36,064 nt of DNA, taken from positions 1-36,064 of the forward strand of contig JAISCD010000074.1 of assembly GCA_031265825.1 (NCBI GenBank). Direction: 5' to 3'. The notes beneath the pieces were generated by a model. It was given only the letters and a program-made list of their open reading frames with translations, searched no databases and was not told the DNA's origin. A program made the position numbers and the translations under genes. The stretch is from Treponema sp. (GTDB taxonomy: Bacteria > Spirochaetota > Spirochaetia > Treponematales > Breznakiellaceae). Below are positions 23,153-31,240 of this stretch, one piece after another (position 1 is the first letter of the stretch; the number at the start of each line of letters is the position of its first letter).

Positions 23153-25186
23153 TCAAGACAGGGTCAGCGGGTACGCCTTTCTAACAACAACCCTTGTGAA
23201 GTCGTCTAACACCCTTTGGGTGGGGATTTTCTCAAATACGTGGTTGAGAGCTTGGGAGACAGCCTGCGTGTAAGCCGCGGGGAGCACGCTATAAGGCAAC
23301 TCGCATATACCTTTGGAGTCCGCGCTTTCATTCTCTATGAAACTCACGGTTATAGGCGGAACGTCTATGGGCGAAGGAACATCGTAATTATAGATGAGCG
23401 AGTCGTCAATCTTCCCGTCTGTATAAAAGATATTTTCCCGCGCCGCCCAGCCCAAGGCGTGTGTTGACGCTCTTTTGACCGCTCTTTCCGCCCTTTCAGG
23501 CGTGAGAATACGCCCTCCTTCTATACAGAGCCAGCACCCGCGGATTTTCGGCACCCTGTCAATTTCCACTTCTACGACACCAGCCGCCCAACTCAAAGGA
23601 GAAAGCGCGTTTTCGTCGATTTTCTCTTTAATCCAAGCATGATCAGTCAATACCGAAGGCTCATAGGCACGGCGCACGGTTATAGGCAAAGGCGCCCGTG
23701 TCCGCCTGATCTCCAAACAACAACGCTCCGCAAGCTTTGCGATTACCGCGATGTTTCGGGAAGCCGTCGAGACTCCCGCATCTGTACCGTCTATCACCCG
23801 CGTCTTTTCAGGCGCTACCTCCAGCATCCGCACCGCCAAATCTCGCAAAACCCGCGCGAAGCCAGAATCCGCGCTCGTCCTTATCACCAGGGACTCGTCT
23901 TCCTCCAACGTTATTTCTACAGAACAGTCGTTGTCCCCGAACAGGAGACCGCTCCCCTGATAAGCAAGGGCTATTCCTATGCCCCGCACCGGCGTTTCTT
24001 CCGGGTTATCCTGCCCGCGGAGTAGGTTGTAGGACGCCCATTTTCGCTTGTAATCCGCCATCGTGGTAACCCGTTCCATCACTTGATCCGCGAAGACCTG
24101 TTCCTTCAGGGGAATTCCTAGGGCAAGCTTGCCGTCTTTCTTCAGGGCGTACTTTGCCCGCCATTCGGCAGGCATCATGCCGACTATATCCGCGATATGG
24201 GAGACGTGCCGCTCTATCGCAAAGAAGCCTTGGGACAGCCCAAAGCCTTCAAACGGTCCTTGATAGGGAATATTGCTCTTCACCGCGGTGGCTTTCACGG
24301 TAACCGGTGAAAGCTGGTATGCGCCGAGGCTCCCGATACAGATTCGCGTCAAGAGTTCTTCGGTGAAGACGCCTTCCGCGCCTACGTTGATCTTCGCCTC
24401 TATGTCTGTTGTCAGAACTTCCCCGTCTTCCTTAATACTACTCGTGATTTTTATTTCAGTCTCCGCGCGTTTCGGACCGTAACGGAAACATTCTTCCCTT
24501 GTCAGGCAGAGTTTCACCGACTTTTTCGTCAAGAACGCGCCTAACGCCGTATGGCACGCGACCAGAGATGGGTACCAAAGCTTGCCGTCAAGGTGGAAGC
24601 CGAGTCTTGTGGGAATGACTTTAACCGTTTCAGGGCTTATTCCCAAGACTTTAGCGACAGAATTCCGCGTATGCGCCTGCCACTGGGTCGCTGTGTAAAC
24701 GGTAACCCCGTCTTCGGCAAGAGCCGTCAGCGCACAGAAGGGTTCCGCCTCCCAATGATCCTGAATACCGGTGTGATAAACGCCTTGAACCACGGCTTTA
24801 TTTTCAACCGCGTCTGGGGGCAGGGGTTCTCCAATGACGAAGTTTCTTTCCATTATGTTTTCGGTCTGGTCCGCATTCTCTGGGGAGTCTTCCTGCTCAA
24901 TCAAGACCTTGCAGTCCGCGGCGTAAGCCCATAGCTTCAGATCGTCTGGCCCAACGAGGATGCCTACGGGTTCGCCTATGTAAGAGACTTTATCCTTTGC
25001 CAATATGGGTACGGGAAACTCGTCGAGTTGGTTGGCGCCGGGTATGTCCTTCGCGGTGATGAGCGTATAAGAGGGCGGCATTTGGGGACATTCTACGTTT
25101 ACGAAGCGTCCTTGCGCTGACGGGGACCTGAGAGTAACGGCGAAGAGGCTGTCTTCAATGTTTATATCAGTAACAAATGTATCCAA
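23153..25186 (-). CDS. Xanthine dehydrogenase-like molybdopterin-binding subunit, divergent
   Basis: 677 residues, somewhat shorter than usual for the molybdenum hydroxylase large subunit. The order of segments is right: VSYIGEPVGILVG (about 68), DHWEAEPFCALTALAEDG (about 147), TRLGFHLDGKLW in the place of the pterin-contact GGGFGGK, GPFEGFGLSQ in the place of GAFRGFG, and KGICELPYS with the Glu of the GxGE base near the end. The changed pterin loop and the Arg-to-Glu change make activity or substrate uncertain. No FAD or FeS subunit is adjacent. The start is TTG 25186 with RBS AAGGAAG, 4 nt from the ECF stop. The last 23 residues (from PTQRVLDDFTRV) are translated repeat R1. Confidence 0.8.
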   Translation of the reverse strand: MDTFVTDINIEDSLFAVTLRSPSAQGRFVNVECPQMPPSYTLITAKDIPGANQLDEFPVPILAKDKVSYIGEPVGILVGPDDLKLWAYAADCKVLIEQEDSPENADQTENIMERNFVIGEPLPPDAVENKAVVQGVYHTGIQDHWEAEPFCALTALAEDGVTVYTATQWQAHTRNSVAKVLGISPETVKVIPTRLGFHLDGKLWYPSLVACHTALGAFLTKKSVKLCLTREECFRYGPKRAETEIKITSSIKEDGEVLTTDIEAKINVGAEGVFTEELLTRICIGSLGAYQLSPVTVKATAVKSNIPYQGPFEGFGLSQGFFAIERHVSHIADIVGMMPAEWRAKYALKKDGKLALGIPLKEQVFADQVMERVTTMADYKRKWASYNLLRGQDNPEETPVRGIGIALAYQGSGLLFGDNDCSVEITLEEDESLVIRTSADSGFARVLRDLAVRMLEVAPEKTRVIDGTDAGVSTASRNIAVIAKLAERCCLEIRRTRAPLPITVRRAYEPSVLTDHAWIKEKIDENALSPLSWAAGVVEVEIDRVPKIRGCWLCIEGGRILTPERAERAVKRASTHALGWAARENIFYTDGKIDDSLIYNYDVPSPIDVPPITVSFIENESADSKGICELPYSVLPAAYTQAVSQALNHVFEKIPTQRVLDDFTRVVVRKAYPLTLS

Positions 25187-25189
25187 CGA

Positions 25190-25792
25190 CTATTCTTCCT
25201 TTGATAGCCTTGACCGTCTGGGTCCCATGTGTAGGTTTTTCCATAGGGAAACCACGATAAAGGTAATTATTGCGGAGGCGACTGCCTCTATGGGTCCGTT
25301 GAGCGCGGCGATGGGAAAGATTATTTCCCAGGGGAAGATTTTGAGGAGTCCGAGTCCGCCGAGAACGAGCACGGTATTGACGAGGCTTCCGATGATCGCC
25401 GCGGCGATGATGGCGATTGCGACGATGAGCGCCTTTCGCTCTTTCTTATTCCATAGTTGTCCGCTTATGAGCGCATAGCAGAACCACGCGGCGGGTCCTA
25501 TAAGCATTCGCGGAATCAACGCGATGAATGGATAGGTCATAAAAGCCATATCCACGGGCGAAGTTGCGATGATAGACGCTTGGATGATGCTGAAAATCCC
25601 AAACAGGATTCCTATAAATAGTCCCACGAAGGGACCTTCGAGTATTGCGCCTATGATGACAGGCACTTGTAGTATGGTTATCGCCGCTCCAAACGGCAAT
25701 AGAATGAAGCCGAGTCCGGTAATCCCCAACACTATGATGATTGAAGACAAAACGCCTGCAATCGCTATTTTCTTAACGGTATTATTCATCAT
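25190..25792 (-). CDS. ECF transporter S component
   Basis: 200 residues, six predicted membrane segments, starting KKIAIAGVLSSIIIVLGITGLGFI, which is typical of energy-coupling-factor substrate-binding components. These membrane proteins bind a vitamin or similar small molecule and work with a shared T component and two ATPases, none of which are here. The substrate cannot be told from sequence. RBS AAGGAAAA precedes ATG 25792 (25789 also possible). The 4-nt gap to the molybdenum hydroxylase-like gene suggests that transported substrate and enzyme are linked. Confidence 0.85.
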   Translation of the reverse strand: MMNNTVKKIAIAGVLSSIIIVLGITGLGFILLPFGAAITILQVPVIIGAILEGPFVGLFIGILFGIFSIIQASIIATSPVDMAFMTYPFIALIPRMLIGPAAWFCYALISGQLWNKKERKALIVAIAIIAAAIIGSLVNTVLVLGGLGLLKIFPWEIIFPIAALNGPIEAVASAIITFIVVSLWKNLHMGPRRSRLSKEE

Positions 25793-25816
25793 TTTTTCCT
25801 TATATTTTATTCTGGG

Positions 25817-27076
25817 TTACTTAGAATACGCTACTCCGCCGATAGCGCCGACGACGACAAACCTGCCGCCGCCATAGGCGGCGCCGTAGAAGCTATCGTT
25901 GTCAAATAGGCTGTCAGTTGCTGGTATCCAACTTATTCCGTCAGAGGAGGACGCTATTTGGTAGTTATCGCCGACAGCGACAAACCTATCGCCGCTGTGA
26001 GTTATGGCTCTGATATTGTTGGCGCCGAATGCGCTATCTTCTACTTCTGACCATGTTATCCCGTTAGAGGAATACGCCATCTTGCCACCGTCTCCGCCCG
26101 CGACAAATTTACCGCCGCCATAGGCGATACTGTAAATGTTGCCGCTGAAAACGCTGTTCTCTACCGCGGTCCAGTCCGTCCCGTTAGAGGAATACGCCGT
26201 CTTGCCATCTTCGCCCACAGCGACAAACTTACTGCCGCTATAGGCGACGCTATGGATAACGCTACTGCCGAATGTAGTTTCCCCTACCGCGTCCCATGTA
26301 GTCCCGGTTATGGAAGAATACGCCATCTTGCCATCAGCGCCTACAGCGACAAACTTGTTATCTCCATAAACGATGCCATAGATGCTGTCGGTGAATGTAC
26401 TGTCCCCTACCGCGGTCCAGTTCGTCCCATTGGATGAATACGCCATCTTGCCGTCTGCGCCTACAGCGAAGAATCTGTAGTTGCCATAGGTGATACCGAA
26501 AATATCATCACTGAATTTGCTATCCGCTACCGCGACCCATGCGGTCGCGTTAGGAGTGGCAGTCCATACCGTCGTGTTAGTGGGATCGGGATATACCATT
26601 TTGCCGCCAGCGCCGCCAGCGACAAACTTGCCGCCGCCATAGGCTATGCTACGGATATTATTGGCGCCGAATTTACTATCCGCTACCTTGCCCCACGACA
26701 AGGGAACATTGCCAGCTTTTGCCATGACCGACGCTCCGCTACTTTTGTTTCCCGAAGCGTCTACGCTCTTAACGGTAAAGGTGTACTCCGTATCATTGGT
26801 TAGACCTGTTATTTCTTTAGTAACGGTTCCCTGTTTAACGATGATGGGGCTTGATCCGTCTGGCTTATAGGTAATTTCCACACTGTCAAAGTCCGTATCG
26901 CTCGGCTCGGTCCACGAAAGAGTTATTTTTTCATTGCCGCCTACAGCGGTGGGGGTGGTAACATTGCCGGGCGAATCGAAGTCATCGTCAACGTCGTTGA
27001 TACCGCCGCCGCATCCCGCAATAATCAATCCGAAAGTAAATATAAGCGCCGCACTTCTCAATAAAAACTTGTTCAT
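25817..27076 (-). CDS. Lipoprotein with FN3 domain and seven-bladed beta-propeller
   Basis: 419 residues. Signal with lipobox LIIAGC (Cys22) and a Gly/Asp-rich linker. An FN3 domain (about 39-120: PTAVGGNEKITLSWTEPSDTDFDSVEI...LTNDTEYTFTVKSVDASGN) is followed by seven repeats of about 40 residues with pattern W-V-DS-F-I-YG-KF-AVG-GKMAYSSNG. Seven such units fit one seven-bladed propeller. The role is probably surface binding; no catalytic motif is visible. RBS AGGAGA. Neighbouring ECF and hydroxylase genes on the same strand start 24 nt after its stop region, but they face the same way downstream, so read-through is possible. Confidence 0.85.
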   Translation of the reverse strand: MNKFLLRSAALIFTFGLIIAGCGGGINDVDDDFDSPGNVTTPTAVGGNEKITLSWTEPSDTDFDSVEITYKPDGSSPIIVKQGTVTKEITGLTNDTEYTFTVKSVDASGNKSSGASVMAKAGNVPLSWGKVADSKFGANNIRSIAYGGGKFVAGGAGGKMVYPDPTNTTVWTATPNATAWVAVADSKFSDDIFGITYGNYRFFAVGADGKMAYSSNGTNWTAVGDSTFTDSIYGIVYGDNKFVAVGADGKMAYSSITGTTWDAVGETTFGSSVIHSVAYSGSKFVAVGEDGKTAYSSNGTDWTAVENSVFSGNIYSIAYGGGKFVAGGDGGKMAYSSNGITWSEVEDSAFGANNIRAITHSGDRFVAVGDNYQIASSSDGISWIPATDSLFDNDSFYGAAYGGGRFVVVGAIGGVAYSK

Positions 27077-27174
27077 AAAAAATCTCCTATCTTTATACTA
27101 CCCGCCACACCTTGCTTGGAATTGCGAGCTTTTTCTTTATGTATAAGTTCATTATCCAATTACTGCGGAAAACG

Positions 27175-27480
27175 TCAAGCACCCTTCGCAGCCTTCGGCT
27201 GTTTAAATACTTCACACGGGGTGTTGTTAGAAAGGGGGCGCCGCTTCCACTGACTTGACGGTTGCGCTTGCACCCTTCGGGTGTTTAAATACTTCTTAAC
27301 GGGCGTAGTCCGAAAGGGTGCGCCGCTGACCCCGTCCTGACGGTTACGCTTGCACGCAAGCGGAACCTCCGCGTTGTCTGACACCTTAACACTAATCACT
27401 AATCACTCTACTAACTATTACCTGCTACCTGCTAACTATTACCTGCTAACTTATAACTACTACCTACTAACTTATAAGTG
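27175..27480. repeat. Tandem R1 modules and heptamer tract
   Basis: Three R1 modules with CACCCTTCG ends at 27180, 27271 and adjacent positions run to GAACCTCCGCGTTGTCTGACACC (about 27385). A heptamer-like tract (ACTATTACCTGCTACCTGC) follows to about 27475. No gene. Confidence 0.75.
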
Positions 27481-27534
27481 GAAAGGCGGCTGGAATTGCG
27501 CTTTTGAAAATAATCGAGAAAAGAAAAAATTCAC

Positions 27535-27563
27535 TTGCATGAAATATCAAAACTATATATAAT
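27535..27563 (+). promoter_or_regulatory. Promoter of array D and the 27804 gene
   Basis: TTGCAT (27535-27540), 17-nt spacer, TATAAT (27558-27563). The predicted start near 27570 lies just before the first array core at 27577, so the leader is almost entirely array. Confidence 0.7.
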
Positions 27564-27576
27564 AATTCTAGTTCAG

Positions 27577-27786
27577 AAGTAACTACTTATGACTTAAAAG
27601 TAACTACTTTTAGCCTAGAAGTAACTACTTTTTGTTCAGAAGTAACTACTTTTAGTCTATAAGTAACTACTTCTAGTTCAGAAGTAACTACTTTTGGCTC
27701 ATAGGTAACTACTTATGGCTTAAAAGTAACTACTTTTGGTTCATAGGTAACTACTTTCAAGTTATAAGTAGTTACTTCTAGTTCAG
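27577..27786. repeat. 21-nt tandem array D (10 units) forming the leader of the 27804 gene
   Basis: Ten units at exact 21-nt steps (27577, 27598 ... 27766). The 12-nt core AAGTAACTACTT is identical in seven units and AGGTAACTACTT in two; the last is AAGTAGTTACTT, the exact reverse complement of the core. The core is a dyad (AAGTA-N2-TACTT). The 9-nt spacers differ between most units (ATGACTTAA, TTAGCCTAG, TTTGTTCAG and others). The array ends 18 nt before the start codon, just ahead of AAAAAGGAGAAAA. Confidence 0.92.
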
Positions 27787-27803
27787 AGAAAAAGGAGAAA
27801 AAT

Positions 27804-28520
27804 ATGGCTCATTATAGAGAATGGCTTCCAACAACCAGAGGCAAAATACTCGCTATGTGTAGAGAATGGATTACCGCATTGATCGCTTACGCTTCGGCGT
27901 GGAATGTCCCTCAAAATGTTATAACTGAACTGCAAACACTGTTTGCCTTAGCCGAAGCTGCCTTTGACGCGGCGAAAGACTCAAGCGAGCGCACCGCTTA
28001 CATCAGCGCCAAATGCAAAGCGGCTTTTAGAGCGCTGGTTGCGAAAATGCGGCTTATCAAGAGGCATTATTTTCTCAGTCCGCCGCTTGCGGACGCGGAT
28101 TACGCCTTACTCGGATTGAAGCCGAGGGATAAAGCCCGTTCGCTGGTTCCCCCTCCGATAGACCAAGTATTAGCGGAAATTTCCCGTCCCGGGATTCATT
28201 TGTTGGAATTGCATTTTCGTCCTGCTCCCGAAGCCTTGTTGGACCAGCATCGGGGCGATTACGGCTGTCGTTATTATTGGGGCGTCATGCCGCCGGGTGG
28301 CGCTTCAGTGGAGGCGGCGACCGGCGAGAAGCGGGAATTGATGAACGTCCCTACGTCGGGCGCACTTCTTCCATTCTCAAAGTTCACCCGTCGAAAGAAA
28401 GAACGTATTGACTTTGCGGCTGGCGACTCCGGGAAAAGAGTGTTCTTTTGCGTGCGTTACGAAAACGCCAAGGGCGAGGCGGGTCCCTGGGGTCAGATAT
28501 TCTCATCAATTATCCCCTAA
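27804..28520 (+). CDS. Unknown-family protein, paralog 2 of the array-linked module
   Basis: 238 residues, no signal peptide. The layout matches the 17956 protein: a helical N-terminal half (EWLPTTRGKILAMCREWITALI...), a linker, then a beta-rich half with DYGCRYYWGVMPPGGASVEAATGEK, FTRRKKERIDF and the ending RYENAKGEAGPWGQIFSSIIP. Conserved points include AMCR-WI, the MPPGGA turn and the closing RYEN-KGE-G-WG. I do not recognise the family. The DNA is unlike paralog 1 at codon level, so the duplication is old or the copies came separately. The TAA stop is followed at once by R1 palindrome CACCCTTTGGGTG. Confidence 0.85.
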   Translation: MAHYREWLPTTRGKILAMCREWITALIAYASAWNVPQNVITELQTLFALAEAAFDAAKDSSERTAYISAKCKAAFRALVAKMRLIKRHYFLSPPLADADYALLGLKPRDKARSLVPPPIDQVLAEISRPGIHLLELHFRPAPEALLDQHRGDYGCRYYWGVMPPGGASVEAATGEKRELMNVPTSGALLPFSKFTRRKKERIDFAAGDSGKRVFFCVRYENAKGEAGPWGQIFSSIIP

Positions 28521-29253
28521 CACCCTTTGGGTGTTAGACGACTTCACATGGGTTGTTGTACGAAAGGCGGACCCGCTGTCCCCGTCTTGACGGTTACGCT
28601 TGCTTTGCAAGCGGAACCTCCGCGTTGTCTGACAGGCACAGCGTGTATACAAAGGTGTCAGATGCTTTTTAGAACACCCGAAGGTTGCGCTTGCAGGCAA
28701 GCGGGGTTCCTCCTTGTTGTCCGCGTTGTCCGGCAGGCACAGTGTGTATACGGAGGTGTCAGATAACTTCCCAAGGGGCGGTGTCAGACACCGAAGGTGG
28801 CAGGGTTGGGGGGTGGCGGAAGACCGCGGTTGCGCGGGCTGGCGACCGGGGGGCGCACCACAAGGGCAACGGTTTGCCGCCCTCCGTTTAGGGAAAGACG
28901 CGCCCCCCTCTCTAAAAGTGAATAGGTAGTAGTTAGCAGATAGCAGGTAGTAGAGTGATTAGTGATTAGTGTTAAGGTGTCTAACAATGAGTAGGTTCCG
29001 CTTGCTTGCAAGCGCACCTTTCGGGTCAGTGGAAGCGGCGCACCCTTTCTAACTACACCCCGTGTGAAGTATTGAAACACCCGAAGGGTGTTGACAAAAG
29101 GGGGGAACTGTAGGATACTTATTTTAAGACAACGAGTAGGTTCCGCTTGCTTGCAAGCGTAACCGTCAAGTCAGTGGAAGCGGCGCACCCTTTTAAACAG
29201 CGCCCATTGTGAAGTATTTAAACACCCGAAGGGTGTAAAAGGAGAATAAAGCA
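28521..29253. repeat. R1, GTGTCAGAC and R2 repeats before the PLP gene
   Basis: Forward R1 starts at the stop codon of the preceding gene. GCACAGYGTGTATAC/GGTGTCAGA blocks (28635-28770), an R2 copy with tail (28800-28970), then two reverse R1 copies to 29235 follow. The 29254 promoter lies between the two reverse R1 copies. No gene is supported. Confidence 0.75.
29091..29119 (+). promoter_or_regulatory. Promoter of the PLP-enzyme gene, abutting an R1 palindrome
   Basis: TTGACA (29091-29096), 17-nt spacer, GATACT (29114-29119). CACCCGAAGGGTG (29078-29090) ends on the base before the -35, exactly as at tRNA-Ala. The transcript would start near 29126 and carry a full R1 copy in its leader. Confidence 0.65.
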
Positions 29254-30447
29254 ATGTCCAAGCGAGTATACGGGAAAGAATTCGGGTTTCATACCAGAGC
29301 TGTCCATACGGGGAATGATGTAGACGGGGAGACAGGGGCGCTTCGCCGCCCTATCGTGATGGCAAATAGTTACGCCCTGCCCTATGATCCTTCGGAACTC
29401 AACTGGAGCGAAGCGGGAAAGAATCTCTACACCCGGAACGGGGGGAGCAATCAGCAATACCTTCAGGAAAAGCTTGCCGCGCTCTCCAACGGAGAGGACT
29501 GCGTGGTTTTGGGAAGCGGGGTGGCGGCTCTGTCCGGACTGTTCTTCTCCTTGCTCCAAGCAGGGGATCATGTGGTCTTCTCCAGCGTTACCTATATCGC
29601 GGTGTACCGACTACTCCACGAACTTTTAAACACCAAATTTAAGGTAGAAACCACCATTACGGATACCACGGATCCAGAAGCGGTGCGGCGGGTCATGCGT
29701 CCGAACACGAAGTTGGTACATATCGAAACACCGGGGAACCCGGTCATCGCCGTTTCCGATATTCGCGCCATCGCTGGGATTGCCCATGAAGGAGGCGCAC
29801 TCCTTTCGGTGGATAACACCTTCGCCTCTCCCTATAATCAGCGCCCTCTGGACCTGGGGGCGGATTTCTCCGTGGAAAGCCTGACAAAATACATCAACGG
29901 TCATGGGGACGCCATGGGCGGCGCCATCATCGGCGCCAAGCGTTACCTCGACATTATCCGCGCCCAGTCGCAGGTGAATCTGGGCGGGGTTATCAGCCCT
30001 TTTAATGCGTGGCTTATCATGCGAGGCGCGGTAACCCTGCCGCTACGGATGCGGCAACATAACGACAACGCCCTTCGGACTGCCCGCTTTCTGGAATCCC
30101 TGCCCTGCGTCAGCTTCGTCATGTATCCGGGGCTGGGAAGCCACCCCAACCACGCCGTAGCCGTCTCCCAGATGTCGCCCGGCTTCGGGGGAGTCCTTGC
30201 CTTCGGTCTCAAGGCGGATCACGATACCCACAACCGCTTTGTCAGCCATCTGCGGGTGATTACTTCCGCAGTGTCTCTGGGGCATGATGAAAGCCTTATC
30301 GTGTTTCTGGGCGAAAAGGATGAGCGTCAGTATCTGTACCCACCGGAATTCCACAACGGCTTTTTCCGATTCAGCGTGGGACTTGAGGACGCGGAAGACA
30401 TTATCGGCGATATTGAACAGTCGCTGAAAAAGACAGGACTCCTCTAG
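29254..30447 (+). CDS. PLP-dependent Cys/Met metabolism enzyme (gamma-synthase/gamma-lyase family)
   Basis: 397 residues, the usual length. Family members perform gamma- or beta-elimination or replacement on cysteine, homocysteine or methionine. The PLP lysine is Lys212 in SVESLTKYINGHGDAMGG; other landmarks are YTRNGGSNQQYLQEKLAAL, GSGVAALSG (phosphate site), ETPGNP near 158-163 and VDNTFASP near 186-193. Cystathionine gamma-synthase, gamma-lyase and methionine gamma-lyase cannot be separated with confidence from motifs. RBS AAAGGAG precedes ATG. It is monocistronic, flanked by repeats. Confidence 0.9.
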   Translation: MSKRVYGKEFGFHTRAVHTGNDVDGETGALRRPIVMANSYALPYDPSELNWSEAGKNLYTRNGGSNQQYLQEKLAALSNGEDCVVLGSGVAALSGLFFSLLQAGDHVVFSSVTYIAVYRLLHELLNTKFKVETTITDTTDPEAVRRVMRPNTKLVHIETPGNPVIAVSDIRAIAGIAHEGGALLSVDNTFASPYNQRPLDLGADFSVESLTKYINGHGDAMGGAIIGAKRYLDIIRAQSQVNLGGVISPFNAWLIMRGAVTLPLRMRQHNDNALRTARFLESLPCVSFVMYPGLGSHPNHAVAVSQMSPGFGGVLAFGLKADHDTHNRFVSHLRVITSAVSLGHDESLIVFLGEKDERQYLYPPEFHNGFFRFSVGLEDAEDIIGDIEQSLKKTGLL

Positions 30448-30718
30448 GAAGCGCCATCCGGTATGACCGAAAACAGGTTGCGAAATGATAAATATTTACC
30501 ACAAGACGAAAGGATTATATTTTGAATTTTATTGAAGTAAAAAAGTAACCATAATCTCTGATGTTACTTCCTGTTCACCAGTAGGAACAGATGCTGATAC
30601 GCATAATAGGACTGTTTATGCTTCGCCACCCGTTGGCGGCTCGGGCGGAGGTTTATCGTGTGAATCGAAGTGTAACCAGTCCTATTACGCGACGTACCAC
30701 TCGTACACTATTTATTTT
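30448..30718. other. Intergenic region with a long inverted repeat
   Basis: GC(A/G)TAATAGGACTG occurs at about 30602 and in inverse at about 30680, 14 nt with one mismatch, enclosing about 60 nt that includes CCACCCGTTGGCGG. A start-less open frame on the plus strand (about 30540-30740) reads VTSCSPVGTDADTHNRTVY and then GGSGGG, like a protein fragment. I cannot decide between a structured RNA, a small element and a gene remnant. Confidence 0.35.
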
Positions 30719-31219
30719 TTATTGTTTTATCACGTTATATAGTACCATTATTCCTCCAGACATTATTGATATAACGAATCCTATAAATATTCCTTTTATA
30801 AATGCCACTATATGATGTTTCGGATTTCTATATTCTTTTATCATATCTTCCGTCCCTTTTATAATCACTTTCTTACTATGACAGAATAGTATTATATCCA
30901 ACACTACTAAATCATATAAATTTACAACAGAAAACATTATAAATGTATTTACAGAAGTTTGTGAAAACGTTTTCATTCCAGAAAAATAAGAAACAATAAA
31001 AAATATTATCGCAAATAATATTAGTGCAACAATTTTTTTGATGATATGCTTTTGTTCTATTGTTTTTATTGAATCTTTATATTCAGGCAATGATTCAACT
31101 CTTTTTCTTATTGCCGTTGGATATGATACTATCTGGGAGACCGGATTGTTATATAACGGTGGCATTATTATTAGAGTAAATATAATGCACAAAACTATAC
31201 ATTCAATTACCAAAACCAT
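30719..31219 (-). CDS. Hypothetical membrane protein, AT-rich
   Basis: 166 residues with about four membrane segments. Residues 25-60 (NPVSQIVSYPTAIRKRVESLPEYKDSI) and VNLYDLVVLDIILFCHSKKVIIKGTEDMIKEY near 100-130 look like a conserved membrane family known from Clostridia, without assigned function. RBS AGGAAA. It starts 21 nt after the stop of the gene at 31241 and forms a pair with it. Base composition is clearly more AT-rich than the surroundings, suggesting transfer. Confidence 0.7.
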   Translation of the reverse strand: MVLVIECIVLCIIFTLIIMPPLYNNPVSQIVSYPTAIRKRVESLPEYKDSIKTIEQKHIIKKIVALILFAIIFFIVSYFSGMKTFSQTSVNTFIMFSVVNLYDLVVLDIILFCHSKKVIIKGTEDMIKEYRNPKHHIVAFIKGIFIGFVISIMSGGIMVLYNVIKQ

Positions 31220-31240
31220 ATTTTCCTACTCATATCATTC

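Noticed and set aside
28408-28590. A 60-codon frame ending VLDDFTWVVVRKADPLSPS
   Set aside because: Translated R1 repeat joined to a shadow frame. Useful only as comparison for the captured tail at 23153.
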